33,441 nucleotides of DNA, taken from contig CAKOQK010000014.1 of assembly GCA_934101225.1 (NCBI GenBank), positions 1 to 33,441 on the forward strand, in the 5' to 3' direction. The position numbers were made by a program, and so were the translations under genes. This document shows positions 6,999 to 15,556 of the stretch, piece by piece. The stretch's first letter is position 1. Each line of letters opens with the position of its first letter. The stretch comes from an uncultured Bacilli bacterium (GTDB lineage Bacteria > Bacillota_I > Bacilli_A > RF39 > UBA660). The notes beneath the pieces were generated by a model. The model worked only from the letters and a program-made list of their open reading frames with translations, was not told the origin of the DNA and searched no databases.

Positions 6999-7775
6999 TT
7001 ATTTACTAGATCTTGCTTCAATTTCTGCTATTTTTTCAAATACTTCAGAAGCATTTTCTGTATTAATAGTGGTGTAACCTAATTCACGTAAGGCTTGAAT
7101 ACGGATAGTTAGTAGTTGCTGAGTACGTGATAATTTTTCTTCATTTCTTGTTTCAATTTCTTCAACAAAACGTTTCCTTGATTCGATCACTTTACTTTTA
7201 GATGGATTACCGTTTAAGTATAAATTAAATGCAGAATGAATGATACCTTCAAACATGAATTGTTTATTTTCATTAAATTTAAATTCATTTGGATTTGTAA
7301 ATCCTGCGTATTTAGACATATATGCTAATAAATACTTTATTTCTTCAATATTATCAACACATTGTAATAAGTGGAAAGTGTATAGTAGGGTGTAGTACCT
7401 CTCTTCTCTATCGTTTCCTTCTAAAAGTTTATCTTTAATAAGAAATGTTATATCACTAACTAATTGTTGTTCTTCTTTTTTTAATCCTTTTAAATCTAAT
7501 AATTCGTTTGATGCATTTGATTTTAATACTTTATTTAATCTTTCTTCAACTTCTAAAAGATAATCTGTATTTACTTTAATTTCATTTAAAGTATCCTCTT
7601 CTCCATCTTCTATATCTAATAATTTTAAAAGGGCAATTTTCTTTTCTCTAGGCCATTCATTAAGTGAATTTAATTCAAGATAATTATAAACCATTTGTCT
7701 AGAAACGCCTAAATATTTAGCTAATCTTACTTTAGAAATACCTAATTCTTGTAATATTTCATTTAGTCTTTTCAT
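6999..7775 (-). CDS. XRE-type HTH regulator with large C-terminal domain
   Basis: A 258-residue protein with a clear Cro/CI-type helix-turn-helix at about residues 13-34 (ISKVRLAKYLGVSRQMVYNY). Residues 60-258 are helical and charged, with no family I recognise; this part may bind a ligand or mediate oligomers. The ATG at 7773-7775 has a weak AGTAGG upstream. The promoter (TTGACA, 18-base spacer, TATGAT) carries a palindrome across its -35 box, which suggests autorepression. It is the first gene right of dif and is transcribed toward it. Targets are unknown. Confidence 0.75.
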   Translation of the reverse strand: MKRLNEILQELGISKVRLAKYLGVSRQMVYNYLELNSLNEWPREKKIALLKLLDIEDGEEDTLNEIKVNTDYLLEVEERLNKVLKSNASNELLDLKGLKKEEQQLVSDITFLIKDKLLEGNDREERYYTLLYTFHLLQCVDNIEEIKYLLAYMSKYAGFTNPNEFKFNENKQFMFEGIIHSAFNLYLNGNPSKSKVIESRKRFVEEIETRNEEKLSRTQQLLTIRIQALRELGYTTINTENASEVFEKIAEIEARSSK

Positions 7776-7803
7776 TATGTTTACCTACTTTCTTTACACT
7801 ATA

Positions 7804-7833
7804 ATCATAACTTATTTGACACATATATGTCAA
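7804..7833 (-). promoter_or_regulatory. XRE gene promoter with operator palindrome
   Basis: On the minus strand -35 TTGACA (7828-7833), an 18-base spacer and -10 TATGAT (7804-7809). The -35 forms one arm of an inverted repeat, TTGACA-TATATG-TGTCAA (7816-7833). A regulator bound here would block RNA polymerase; autoregulation is inferred. Confidence 0.65.
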
Positions 7834-7854
7834 GCAATATACTTCTTTTTGTAA

Positions 7855-7880
7855 AATTAAAAAGTACAAAAATTGTACTT
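7855..7880 (-). terminator. mnmA terminator
   Basis: On the minus strand AAGTACAA-TTT-TTGTACTT followed by TTTAATTTT, eight bases after the mnmA stop codon. Confidence 0.75.
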
Positions 7881-7888
7881 AATTTAAT

Positions 7889-8995
7889 TTATAAATACCA
7901 AAGTTTTTCACCATTTTTCATGACTGTTTTAATGATTCCTGAACCTAAGCATTGTTCACCTAAATATAATACACAAGCTTGTCCTGGAGTAACTGCTTTA
8001 ACTTTTTCGGGATATCTTACTAATATTTCATTGTTTTCTAAGTATTCAAGTATTACTTCATAATCTGGTCCTCTATATCTAAATTTTGCGGTACAGAATG
8101 TATGTCTTGTTTGACATAAGAAATTAACATTTTCAATTATACATGAATCAGAGTATAAATATTCACTATCTTCTCCAAATGCAACATAAAGTTTGTTTTC
8201 TGCAACGTTTTTACCAACTACAAAGTGTTTTTCTAAATTACCAGAAATTCCAACATTACGTCTTTGACCAATTGTATAATTCATTAAACCAGTATGTGTA
8301 CCAATTACTTTATTTGTTTCAATATCAATTATGTCACCAGGATTTGGTTTTAAATAGTTTGATACAAATTTTTGATAATTTCTTTCACCAATAAAACATA
8401 TTCCAGTTGAATCTTTTTTGGTTGCTGTAGGTATGTTTTGCATTTTAGCTATTTCACGTACTTCTGGTTTTGTTAGATCACCAATAGGAAATAATACGTC
8501 TTTTAGAGCATCTTCACTTACTTGAGCTAAAAAATAGGTTTGATCTTTATTTAAATCAACAGCTCTTAATAGTCTATTTCCTACAATTCTGGCATAATGA
8601 CCGGTTGCAATATAATTAGCGCCTAATCTTTTAGCTTCTTTTTTAAATAAATCAAATTTTATATATTTGTTACACATTAAATCAGGATTAGGGGTTCTTC
8701 CTTTTTTTAATTCATCTAAGAAATAAGTAAAGACATTATCCCAATATTCTTTAACAAAATCAATTCTATGAAGTGGTATACCCAAATGATTACATACTGC
8801 TAAGGCATCATTATAATCTTGTTCTTGGGGACAAATATTATTATTTAGATTAGGATTTCCTTTTATATCATCATTTACTAGAGAATCCCAATTGCGCATG
8901 AATAAACCAATTACTTCATAGCCTTGTTCTTTTAATAAATAAGCGGCTACTGATGAATCTACTCCACCACTCATTCCTATTACAACTTTTTCCAT
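7889..8995 (-). CDS. mnmA: tRNA-specific 2-thiouridylase MnmA
   Basis: MnmA (TrmU) puts sulfur on U34 of Glu, Gln and Lys tRNAs using ATP and a persulfide relay. The PP-loop SGGVDS is at residues 9-14. The two catalytic cysteines are Cys108 (NPDLMCNKYIKF) and Cys200 (DSTGICFIGER), and the C-terminal barrel is complete. Length 368 fits (B. subtilis 371). The frame is open upstream, but residues there are hydrophobic and unlike MnmA, so the start is the ATG at 8993-8995, or possibly the ATG at 8999-9001. A -10 TACAAT at 9011-9016 would give a leader of only a few bases, and GTGAT is the only ribosome site. Confidence 0.95.
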   Translation of the reverse strand: MEKVVIGMSGGVDSSVAAYLLKEQGYEVIGLFMRNWDSLVNDDIKGNPNLNNNICPQEQDYNDALAVCNHLGIPLHRIDFVKEYWDNVFTYFLDELKKGRTPNPDLMCNKYIKFDLFKKEAKRLGANYIATGHYARIVGNRLLRAVDLNKDQTYFLAQVSEDALKDVLFPIGDLTKPEVREIAKMQNIPTATKKDSTGICFIGERNYQKFVSNYLKPNPGDIIDIETNKVIGTHTGLMNYTIGQRRNVGISGNLEKHFVVGKNVAENKLYVAFGEDSEYLYSDSCIIENVNFLCQTRHTFCTAKFRYRGPDYEVILEYLENNEILVRYPEKVKAVTPGQACVLYLGEQCLGSGIIKTVMKNGEKLWYL

Positions 8996-9047
8996 AAACA
9001 TCACGTAATTATTGTAGCAAAAAATTGCAATTATTAATAGGCTAATA

Positions 9048-9608
9048 TTATATAAATATGGCAATTATTTTATTACCATAGTAATATAAAAAGATATCAT
9101 TTAACAAAATAATTAATAATGTAATTGATGTTCTTAACATATAACCATTTAAATTAACTATCTTATAACGATTATTTATAAAAATCTTAATATATTTATA
9201 TGTTAAATAAAAGATATATGATAAAAGAATTAAATATATTAATTTATTAGTAATTGTAAATACGAGAAAATAGTAAATTCCTTTAATATTTTTATAATGT
9301 AATAATGCTGAAAATAAAAAACCAATAGATGCTCCTTCATATATATAATATATTGTTAATGGGATAAATCCTACAATAAAACTTGATAGTATAATTATGA
9401 GGCTTATTATTAATAAATGAATTAGAATGTGATTTTGTTTTACATCACTAATATTGTTAATCGTTGTTGCAAGAGTTAAATCAATGTTACTTTTGATGTC
9501 TTGGGTGCATTTAAGATACACAACTATACCAATAATTATTCCTAAAAATAAAAAAGTAAGGAGAAACTTAAAACGGCTACGTATAATCTTCATATAATTA
9601 AATTTCAT
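9048..9608 (-). CDS. SpoIIM-like integral membrane protein
   Basis: A 186-residue, strongly hydrophobic protein with about five membrane segments and a basic N-terminus. The pattern of a first helix followed by a small-residue segment (FIVGFIPLTIYYIYEGASIGF) resembles stage II sporulation protein M (SpoIIM/DUF95), a membrane protein of the engulfment complex in spore formers. In B. subtilis spoIIM is next to xerD; here it lies about 4 kb from xerD on the other side of dif. A GTG lies nine bases upstream, but AGGTG is placed correctly for the ATG at 9606-9608, so this start is chosen. The family call is moderate, and homologues also occur in non-spore-formers. Confidence 0.55.
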   Translation of the reverse strand: MKFNYMKIIRSRFKFLLTFLFLGIIIGIVVYLKCTQDIKSNIDLTLATTINNISDVKQNHILIHLLIISLIIILSSFIVGFIPLTIYYIYEGASIGFLFSALLHYKNIKGIYYFLVFTITNKLIYLILLSYIFYLTYKYIKIFINNRYKIVNLNGYMLRTSITLLIILLNDIFLYYYGNKIIAIFI

Positions 9609-9661
9609 TCTTTTCACCTATTTAATCATATTATTTTCTTTTAATTTTATGATATTTTTTG

Positions 9662-9667
9662 TATAAT
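9662..9667 (+). promoter_or_regulatory. -10 box of the 38-aa membrane protein gene
   Basis: TATAAT 22 bases before the ATG; the -35 region is A/T-rich and poorly conserved (TTTTAA near 9639-9644). The ribosome site GAGGTGA follows at 9674-9680. Confidence 0.5.
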
Positions 9668-9689
9668 TATTTTGAGGTGAATAAGTATT

Positions 9690-9806
9690 ATGGCTTATAG
9701 AGCAAAAAAGAAAAGCGTTGGATCTAAAATTCTAGTGTGGGTATGTTTATTTGCAATTATTGCAAGTACTATCAGTGCACTAATTTATTATATTTTAGTA
9801 TATTAA
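9690..9806 (+). CDS. Small single-pass membrane protein, 38 aa (DUF4044-like)
   Basis: A 38-residue frame opening MAYRAKKKSVGSK, then one hydrophobic helix (about 14-37). It has its own -10 box, a good GAGGTGA ribosome site and a terminator right after the stop, so it is a complete single-gene unit. The N-terminal MAYR plus a basic stretch and one helix recalls the DUF4044 small proteins of streptococci and other Firmicutes; that assignment is from memory of the pattern. It is one of only two sizeable transcripts right of dif on the + strand. Confidence 0.7.
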   Translation: MAYRAKKKSVGSKILVWVCLFAIIASTISALIYYILVY

Positions 9807-9838
9807 AAACTTAATAGAATCTATCTACTAAGTTTTTT
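9805..9838. terminator. Bidirectional terminator shared by two converging genes
   Basis: AAAAACTTA (9805-9813) pairs with TAAGTTTTT (9829-9837). It ends the 38-aa gene, and its right arm is part of the last codons of the minus-strand 70-aa gene. Confidence 0.7.
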
Positions 9839-10033
9839 GTTTGAATTATTTACAATATAATTTTCTATATTTAATCCATTTTCAATTGATTTATTTATTA
9901 TTTCTTCATCTGATAGGTTATCAAGATCAAATGATTGCATTAAGGCTGCTCCATAACCTAATGTAAAATATGCTGATTCATAATAATCTTTTAAATCTTG
10001 TTTTAATTTATTAATATCTATTTCTATCATCAT
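9821..10033 (-). CDS. Hypothetical protein, 70 aa, downstream of lepA
   Basis: A 70-residue soluble protein starting with tandem ATGs (MMIEIDINKL), with AAGGAT as ribosome site. It is acidic with a helical look and carries the segment YFTLGYGAALMQSFDLDNLSDEEII. It begins 11 bases after the lepA stop and is probably its last operon partner. No family is recognised. Its stop lies inside the terminator hairpin. Confidence 0.65.
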   Translation of the reverse strand: MMIEIDINKLKQDLKDYYESAYFTLGYGAALMQSFDLDNLSDEEIINKSIENGLNIENYIVNNSNKKLSR

Positions 10034-10044
10034 GTTATCCTTGA

Positions 10045-11820
10045 TTATTTATCAGTCTTTAAGATAGATAGAAATGCTTCAGGTGGAACTTCAACGGAAC
10101 CAACCATCTTCATTCTTTTTTTACCTTCTTTTTGTTTTTCTAATAGTTTTCTTTTACGTGATATATCGCCACCATAACATTTGGCAAGTACATTCTTTCT
10201 CATTTGAGCAATGTTTTCTCTAGCTATTACTTTTGAACCAATTGATGCTTGAATAGGTACTTCAAACAATTGTCTTGGTATTAATTCTTTTAGAGCTTTT
10301 GTAATTGCTAAACCACGATGATATGCAGCATCTTTATGTACAATAACTGATAAAGCATCAACTATTTCACCATTAATTAAGATGTCCATTTTTACTAAAT
10401 CACTTACCTTGTAATCAGATAATTCGTAATCAAATGAAGCATATCCTTTAGTATAACTTTTTAATTTATCAAAGAAGTCATAGACAATTTCAGCAAGTGG
10501 TAATTCATATATTATATTAACTCTTTTCTCATCAATATATTCTGTTGTTTTATATATACCTCTTTTTTCTTGACAAAGTTCCATTATAGCACCAATGTAT
10601 TCACTTGGAACAAATATACTTGCTTTAACAAAAGGCTCACTAATTGAACTAATATTGACCTTATTTGGCATTTTTGATGGATTATCTACTTCAATTACAT
10701 TTCCATTAGTTAATTCTACTTTATAGATAACAGATGGTGATGTAGCAATTATATCAATACCAAATTCTCTTTTAATTCTTTCCTCAATTATTTCCATATG
10801 AAGTAGTCCTAAAAATCCACATCTAAAGCCAAAACCTAAGGCTTCTGATGTTTCTACTTCAAAGGTAAGAGAAGCATCATTTAATTTTAATTTTTCTAGG
10901 GCGTCTTTTAAATGATTATATTTATTTGGCTCAATTGGATATATTCCACTATAAACCATTGATTTAACTTTTTTATAACCTTCTAAAGGTGTTATAGCTC
11001 TATCACGTTTAGTTGTAATTGTATCACCAACACGTACTGATTCAACACTTTTTATAGCGCCAGCAACCCATCCTACATCTCCGGCCTTTAATTCAGGTAA
11101 TAATTTTTCATTTGGAGTATTTACTCCTATTTCAGTTACTACGTATTCTTCATTATTGTTCATCATAATAATTGTATCACCAGTTTTAATAGAACCGGAT
11201 TTAACACATATTGATGCAACTACTCCTTTATATTGATCAAAATAAGAATCAAAAATTAGAGCTTTAGTTCCTTCTTTTAAATCTTGCGGTGGCTGTATTC
11301 TTTCAATTATAGCGTCAAGTAATAAATTAACGTTTTCACCAGTTTTACCACTTACAGGTATAATTTCGTCTTCCTTAAAGCCAAGAACTTTTACTAATTC
11401 AGCTGTTACTTTGGGAACATCAGCATTTGGTAAATCAATTTTATTAATTACTGGGATAATTGTTAAATTATGATTTAAGGCTAGATATAAATTAGCAAGT
11501 GTTTGAGCTTCGATTCCTTGAGTTGCATCTACGACTAGAATTGCTCCATCACAAGCAGCTAAACTTCTTGAAACTTCATAGGAAAAATCGACATGTCCTG
11601 GGGTATCTATTAAATTAAATTCATATCCTTTATAGTTTAAATTTACAGTATTTAACTTAATTGTGATGCCTCTTTCTCTTTCAATATCCATTGAATCAAG
11701 CATTTGCTCTTTTAGTTCTCTTTTTGATACTGCTCCAGTAAGTTCTAAAATTCGATCGGCTAATGTACTTTTACCGTGATCAATATGAGCAATTATACAA
11801 AAATTACGGATGTTTTGCAT
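10045..11820 (-). CDS. lepA: Elongation factor 4 (LepA)
   Basis: LepA is a ribosome-bound translational GTPase proposed to back-translocate or aid 30S assembly. The 591-residue product has the P-loop AHIDHGKST (11-19), an RGITIK switch I, DTPGHVDF, NKIDLP, and the LepA-specific C-terminal domain ending near KRMKMVGSVEVPPEAF. Length is as usual (about 600). It lies 16 bases after an upstream 170-residue ORF and 11 bases before a 70-residue ORF, so the three probably share a transcript. Confidence 0.97.
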   Translation of the reverse strand: MQNIRNFCIIAHIDHGKSTLADRILELTGAVSKRELKEQMLDSMDIERERGITIKLNTVNLNYKGYEFNLIDTPGHVDFSYEVSRSLAACDGAILVVDATQGIEAQTLANLYLALNHNLTIIPVINKIDLPNADVPKVTAELVKVLGFKEDEIIPVSGKTGENVNLLLDAIIERIQPPQDLKEGTKALIFDSYFDQYKGVVASICVKSGSIKTGDTIIMMNNNEEYVVTEIGVNTPNEKLLPELKAGDVGWVAGAIKSVESVRVGDTITTKRDRAITPLEGYKKVKSMVYSGIYPIEPNKYNHLKDALEKLKLNDASLTFEVETSEALGFGFRCGFLGLLHMEIIEERIKREFGIDIIATSPSVIYKVELTNGNVIEVDNPSKMPNKVNISSISEPFVKASIFVPSEYIGAIMELCQEKRGIYKTTEYIDEKRVNIIYELPLAEIVYDFFDKLKSYTKGYASFDYELSDYKVSDLVKMDILINGEIVDALSVIVHKDAAYHRGLAITKALKELIPRQLFEVPIQASIGSKVIARENIAQMRKNVLAKCYGGDISRKRKLLEKQKEGKKRMKMVGSVEVPPEAFLSILKTDK

Positions 11821-11836
11821 TTTTTATCACATTCCT

Positions 11837-12349
11837 TTATATTCTATCTTTTAACATATTTTCATGCTGATAGATTTTATATTCTTCATCATTCATGTTA
11901 TTTAAAATATCAGCAATTTCTTTATTAATTAAAGACTGTTCTTTATATTTTTTAGCATAAAGTAATTTACAATTTGGAATAATCTTATCATTATTGTAAA
12001 TATCAATAATATTGTCTATTTCATTATTCACACCATTATAATCATTAACTAAGATTAATTTAACAGTTTTTTTATTTGTATGTCTTAAATACTTCATTAA
12101 TAATAAATCAATTTTTAATAAATTATCATTTTCTTTGAAGTTGAAATCAATAAATAATAATTTTGTTTCTGATTCTAAAATTACATAACTTCTAACGTTG
12201 TTTAAATTATCATTAACAAAGGGTAAAAGTATATAATTTTCATTATCATTAATTATTTCGTTTGCTAAAGCACAAATAAATTTTTTACCTGTTTCATTTT
12301 TCCATAAATAATGGAATGAATAAGGATTTAGCAAGTTTATATTTTTCAT
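11837..12349 (-). CDS. Hypothetical protein, 170 aa (weakly Rpn/PD-(D/E)XK-like)
   Basis: A 170-residue protein with a strong GGAGG ribosome site. The N-terminal LLNPYSFHYLWKNETGKKFI followed by a helical stretch and then beta strands (SYVILESETKLLFIDFNFKEN) loosely follows the layout of Rpn-type PD-(D/E)XK nuclease proteins. The catalytic Asp and Glu-X-Gln positions look replaced, so if related it would be inactive. The likeness is weak and by eye only. It is Asn/Lys rich like its surroundings, and lies between alaS and lepA. Confidence 0.6.
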   Translation of the reverse strand: MKNINLLNPYSFHYLWKNETGKKFICALANEIINDNENYILLPFVNDNLNNVRSYVILESETKLLFIDFNFKENDNLLKIDLLLMKYLRHTNKKTVKLILVNDYNGVNNEIDNIIDIYNNDKIIPNCKLLYAKKYKEQSLINKEIADILNNMNDEEYKIYQHENMLKDRI

Positions 12350-12434
12350 AATTTTTTTACCTCCATATATACTTATTACCCATCTTGTGCCATTTTACTT
12401 TTTATTTTTTAAACTTTACACTAATTTTACATTT

Positions 12435-14198
12435 TTATTCAATTACTGCTTTGATACGTCTTACTCCAGCAGATGATGCTTCTTCTTTTACTATTTTAAA
12501 TTTACCAATTTCATTTGTATGTTCAACATGTGGCCCCATACAAATTTCTTTAGAAACGACTTCTCCAGTTGTTTTATCACTTATTGTATAAACTGTTACA
12601 ATATCAGGATATCTTTCGATAAACATTGCTTCAGCACCACTATTAACTGCATCTATTTTGTTTTCTTCAGTGATTGTTACAATTAAATCTCTTTGAATCC
12701 ATTCATTTACTAGATTTTGGGTTTGCTCTAATTCTTCTTTAGTTAGCTTACGGTCAAATGAGAAGTCAAAACGCATTCTTTCATTTGTAATGTTTGAACC
12801 TTTTTGATGAACGTTTTCATTTAACACTTTTTTAAGGGCTGCATTTAACAGATGGGTGGCAGTATGGTATCTCGTTTCTATTTTAGAATCTCCTGCTAAG
12901 CCTCCTTTAAACATACCTTTAGAAGCAGTTCTTGATAATTCTTGATGAGCTTTAAATTTTTCTTTAAATCCTTCTATATCTACTTCTAAATTCTTTTCTT
13001 TTGCTAGTTCTTCTGTTAGTTCTATAGGAAAACCAAATGTATCATATAATTTGAACGCTAAATCTTTATCAATTGTTTTAATATTTTGAGTTTCTTTTTC
13101 AAATACTCTTAATCCTTTTTCTAATGTTTTACTAAATTTATATTTTTCTTTTGCTAGTTCAGTAATTATAAATTCTTTATTATTAGATAATTCATCATAA
13201 TATTTAGCATATTTTTGAATAATCAAATTAGCAATTTGTTCTTCCCAGTTAGTACTGTTATCAATGCCTAGGTTTCTAGCACATCTTATAGCACGTCTAA
13301 TTAATCTTCTTAATATATAGCCTCTATCGGTATTTGAAGGAACTATTTTAGCGTTATCTCCTAATATAAAGGTTGCTGTTCTAATATGATCAGCTATAAT
13401 TCTAATATCTTTTTTATTTTCTTCATATTTTTTATTAGAAATTTGTTCAATTAACTTAATAACATCTATCCAAACTGATGATAAGTAATTGTCATTTACA
13501 CCTTCTAGTATAGCTGCTACTCTTTCAACTCCCATACCTGTATCAACGTTCTTTTTAGGAAGTTCAGTAACGTTTCCATCTTCATCTTTAAAGTATTGCA
13601 TGAATACGTTATTCCAAATTTCAACCCATCTATTATCATTTGGATCAAAAAAGTTTGGTATTTCATCGTTTGATCTAAAATAGAATATTTCAGTATCTGA
13701 ACCACATGGTCCACTTTCTCCGGCAATCCAGAAATTATCTTCTACGCCTAAGTAGGCAATCTTTTTAGGATTAATGCCTAATTCAATCCATTTATTTGCG
13801 GATATAGTATCTTTAGGAATTTTATCATCCCCAGCAAATACGGTTACGGCTAATCTTTCGATATCAATATTTAATACCTTAGTTAGAAATTCAAAACTGT
13901 ATTCAATTGATTCATTTTTAAAATAATCCCCTAAAGACCAGTTTCCTAACATTTCAAAGAATGTATGATGTGTTTCATCTCCAACAGAATCTAAATCATT
14001 AGTTCTAACGCATTTTTGATAATCAGTTAATCTTTTTCCATAAGGATGTTCTTTTCCCATTAAATAGGGAATTAATGGTTGCATTCCAGCAGTATTAAAT
14101 AAAACACTTGCGTCATTTTCTGGTACTACTGGCGCTGATGGTATTTGTTTATGTCCTTTGCTTACAAAATAATTAATATATAGATCTTTTAAATTCAT
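12435..14198 (-). CDS. alaS: Alanyl-tRNA synthetase, short form lacking the C-Ala domain
   Basis: AlaRS charges tRNA-Ala. Residues 1 to about 430 hold the class II catalytic and tRNA-recognition domains (SAPVVPENDASVLFNTAGM, TFFEMLGNWSLGDYFK, DTGMGVERVA). The editing domain follows, with HTATH at 445-449 and CMGPH at 553-557 supplying the zinc ligands. The protein stops at residue 587 directly after the GVRRIKAV segment that ends the editing domain, whereas most bacterial AlaRS run to about 870 residues with a C-Ala domain. No coding continuation is seen in any frame after the TAA, so this looks like a natural short form. AGAGGAG is the ribosome site. No T-box leader is visible upstream. Confidence 0.93.
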   Translation of the reverse strand: MNLKDLYINYFVSKGHKQIPSAPVVPENDASVLFNTAGMQPLIPYLMGKEHPYGKRLTDYQKCVRTNDLDSVGDETHHTFFEMLGNWSLGDYFKNESIEYSFEFLTKVLNIDIERLAVTVFAGDDKIPKDTISANKWIELGINPKKIAYLGVEDNFWIAGESGPCGSDTEIFYFRSNDEIPNFFDPNDNRWVEIWNNVFMQYFKDEDGNVTELPKKNVDTGMGVERVAAILEGVNDNYLSSVWIDVIKLIEQISNKKYEENKKDIRIIADHIRTATFILGDNAKIVPSNTDRGYILRRLIRRAIRCARNLGIDNSTNWEEQIANLIIQKYAKYYDELSNNKEFIITELAKEKYKFSKTLEKGLRVFEKETQNIKTIDKDLAFKLYDTFGFPIELTEELAKEKNLEVDIEGFKEKFKAHQELSRTASKGMFKGGLAGDSKIETRYHTATHLLNAALKKVLNENVHQKGSNITNERMRFDFSFDRKLTKEELEQTQNLVNEWIQRDLIVTITEENKIDAVNSGAEAMFIERYPDIVTVYTISDKTTGEVVSKEICMGPHVEHTNEIGKFKIVKEEASSAGVRRIKAVIE

Positions 14199-14338
14199 AT
14201 TTTATGCACTCCTCTTAACTACGTTTATATTATCATATTTTCATCTTTTATAAAAGAAAATAAATTAATTAATGAACAAATATTTAGTAATTATTCCTAA
14301 CTAATTATAATATTTCTATTTTATAACCCATGTTTATT

Positions 14339-14367
14339 ATTATATTTCGTAAGGTTATATTAGTCAA
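14339..14367 (-). promoter_or_regulatory. alaS promoter
   Basis: On the minus strand -35 TTGACT (14362-14367), exactly 17 bases, then -10 TATAAT (14339-14344). It predicts a leader of about 134 bases. No T-box consensus (GGTGG/ACCGCG type) is in that leader. Confidence 0.7.
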
Positions 14368-14402
14368 TAAAAACCGTACATTTGTTAAATGTTAGAACAA
14401 AA

Positions 14403-14435
14403 AAATAAATATTTATTTTATCTAAATATTTATTT
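14403..14435 (-). terminator. trxA terminator
   Basis: An all-A/T 12-bp stem (AAATAAATATTT / AAATATTTATTT, 9-base loop) overlaps the trxA stop codon and is followed on the minus strand by TTTTTG. Stability would be low, but the position is right. Confidence 0.5.
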
Positions 14436-14723
14436 ATATTCTTTAAGGATTTCTTCTATTTCTTCTTTTGTTTTAAATCCAACAAAATGGGTAACCATCT
14501 TTTTGTTTTTGTATATTTCAACTGTAGGAATGCTCATTACACCGTGACTTTGTGCAAGTTCTCCATGAGTATCAACATCAACTTTAATTATTTTGTTTGG
14601 TAACTCTTCTAATTCCATACCAATCATTTTACAAGGTGAACACCAATTGGCAAAAAAGTCTACTATGGTTAATTCATCTGTTAAAACATCTTCTAATTTT
14701 TGATTACTTAAATATTCTATCAT
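14430..14723 (-). CDS. trxA: Thioredoxin
   Basis: A 97-residue thioredoxin, the general disulfide reductant. The active site is WCSPC (Cys28 and Cys31), a variant of the usual WCGPC, and the cis-Pro segment MSIPTVEIYK is present. The frame extends upstream, but the ATG at 14721-14723 has a perfect AGGAGG and gives a normal thioredoxin N-terminus. It starts one base after the cvpA stop, with its ribosome site inside cvpA, so the two are translationally coupled. In B. subtilis trxA also lies a few genes from cvpA and rnhC. Confidence 0.92.
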   Translation of the reverse strand: MIEYLSNQKLEDVLTDELTIVDFFANWCSPCKMIGMELEELPNKIIKVDVDTHGELAQSHGVMSIPTVEIYKNKKMVTHFVGFKTKEEIEEILKEYK

Positions 14724-14724
14724 T

Positions 14725-15465
14725 TTATTCCTCCTTCTCATTACTATTATCATTATTTTGATTATTATTTATAACATCTTTTATATTTTTAATTCCTAAT
14801 TTTCCATTATTACTTAATTTTTCAGCTGATTCTTTAGAAATTATTTCGTATTTTAATAATACTTCTAAACATTTTCTATTAGCTTCTTCTTTATCACTAC
14901 TATTTTGATATTCTAGAGTTATATCATAAACATTTTTAATAGATAAATATGTTTTCTCTACTACATCAGATAAAAATGGCGTTTTAGAAACTATTTGATT
15001 GCCATATTTTGATTCTTGATATATTTTGGCTGTGTTTGCAAAAGTACTAAATAAGAAACAAATGAAGAATGCGATTAGAAATCCCTGAAATAAACCAAAT
15101 ATTAATCCTAATATCCTACCTATTAAACCTTCAGAAAATATTCCAAGTGTTAATTTACCAACTAATCCAGTTATTTTAGAAATAATTTTAAAGATAAAGC
15201 TTAATATTGATAATGTGATAAGAAAACTGATACCTTCATAAATTAAAATATTATAAACACTTATACCACTATAAAAACCACTTATTTTAAAAAATGGAAA
15301 ATGTTCATATAAGAATACTGATATTGGATTTTTTAAATAAAACGCTAGGATAATTACTACTATTGTTCCAATAAAATTAATTAATGAACCAATAAAGCCT
15401 CTTTTATAACCATATAGGGCACCTAAAATAATAATTATTAATATTAAATAGTCTAATATATTCAT
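14725..15465 (-). CDS. CvpA-family membrane protein
   Basis: A 246-residue protein with four to five membrane helices in residues 1-145 and a charged, soluble C-terminal tail ending in Asn/Glu/Lys repeats. The opening MNILDYLILIIIILGALYGYKRGF and the IGRILGLIFGLFQGF segment are typical of CvpA/YshB. CvpA is linked to colicin V production in E. coli and to envelope integrity; its exact role in Bacillota is unclear. AGGAG fixes the start. It is divergent from rnhC, an arrangement derived from the rnhC-zapA-cvpA neighbourhood of Bacilli. Confidence 0.88.
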   Translation of the reverse strand: MNILDYLILIIIILGALYGYKRGFIGSLINFIGTIVVIILAFYLKNPISVFLYEHFPFFKISGFYSGISVYNILIYEGISFLITLSILSFIFKIISKITGLVGKLTLGIFSEGLIGRILGLIFGLFQGFLIAFFICFLFSTFANTAKIYQESKYGNQIVSKTPFLSDVVEKTYLSIKNVYDITLEYQNSSDKEEANRKCLEVLLKYEIISKESAEKLSNNGKLGIKNIKDVINNNQNNDNSNEKEE

Positions 15466-15556
15466 TTTTTACACTCCTAGTTTAATTATATTATAATTAC
15501 TTAAAAAAATAAAGAAATAATTAAAAAGTTATGGTATTATGAAGTTGGTGATGTTT

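Noticed and set aside
7889..9064. N-terminal hydrophobic extension of MnmA if the frame is read from its first possible start
   Set aside because: MnmA is cytosolic; the ATG at 8993-8995 gives the normal N-terminus, and the promoter -10 lies inside the extension.
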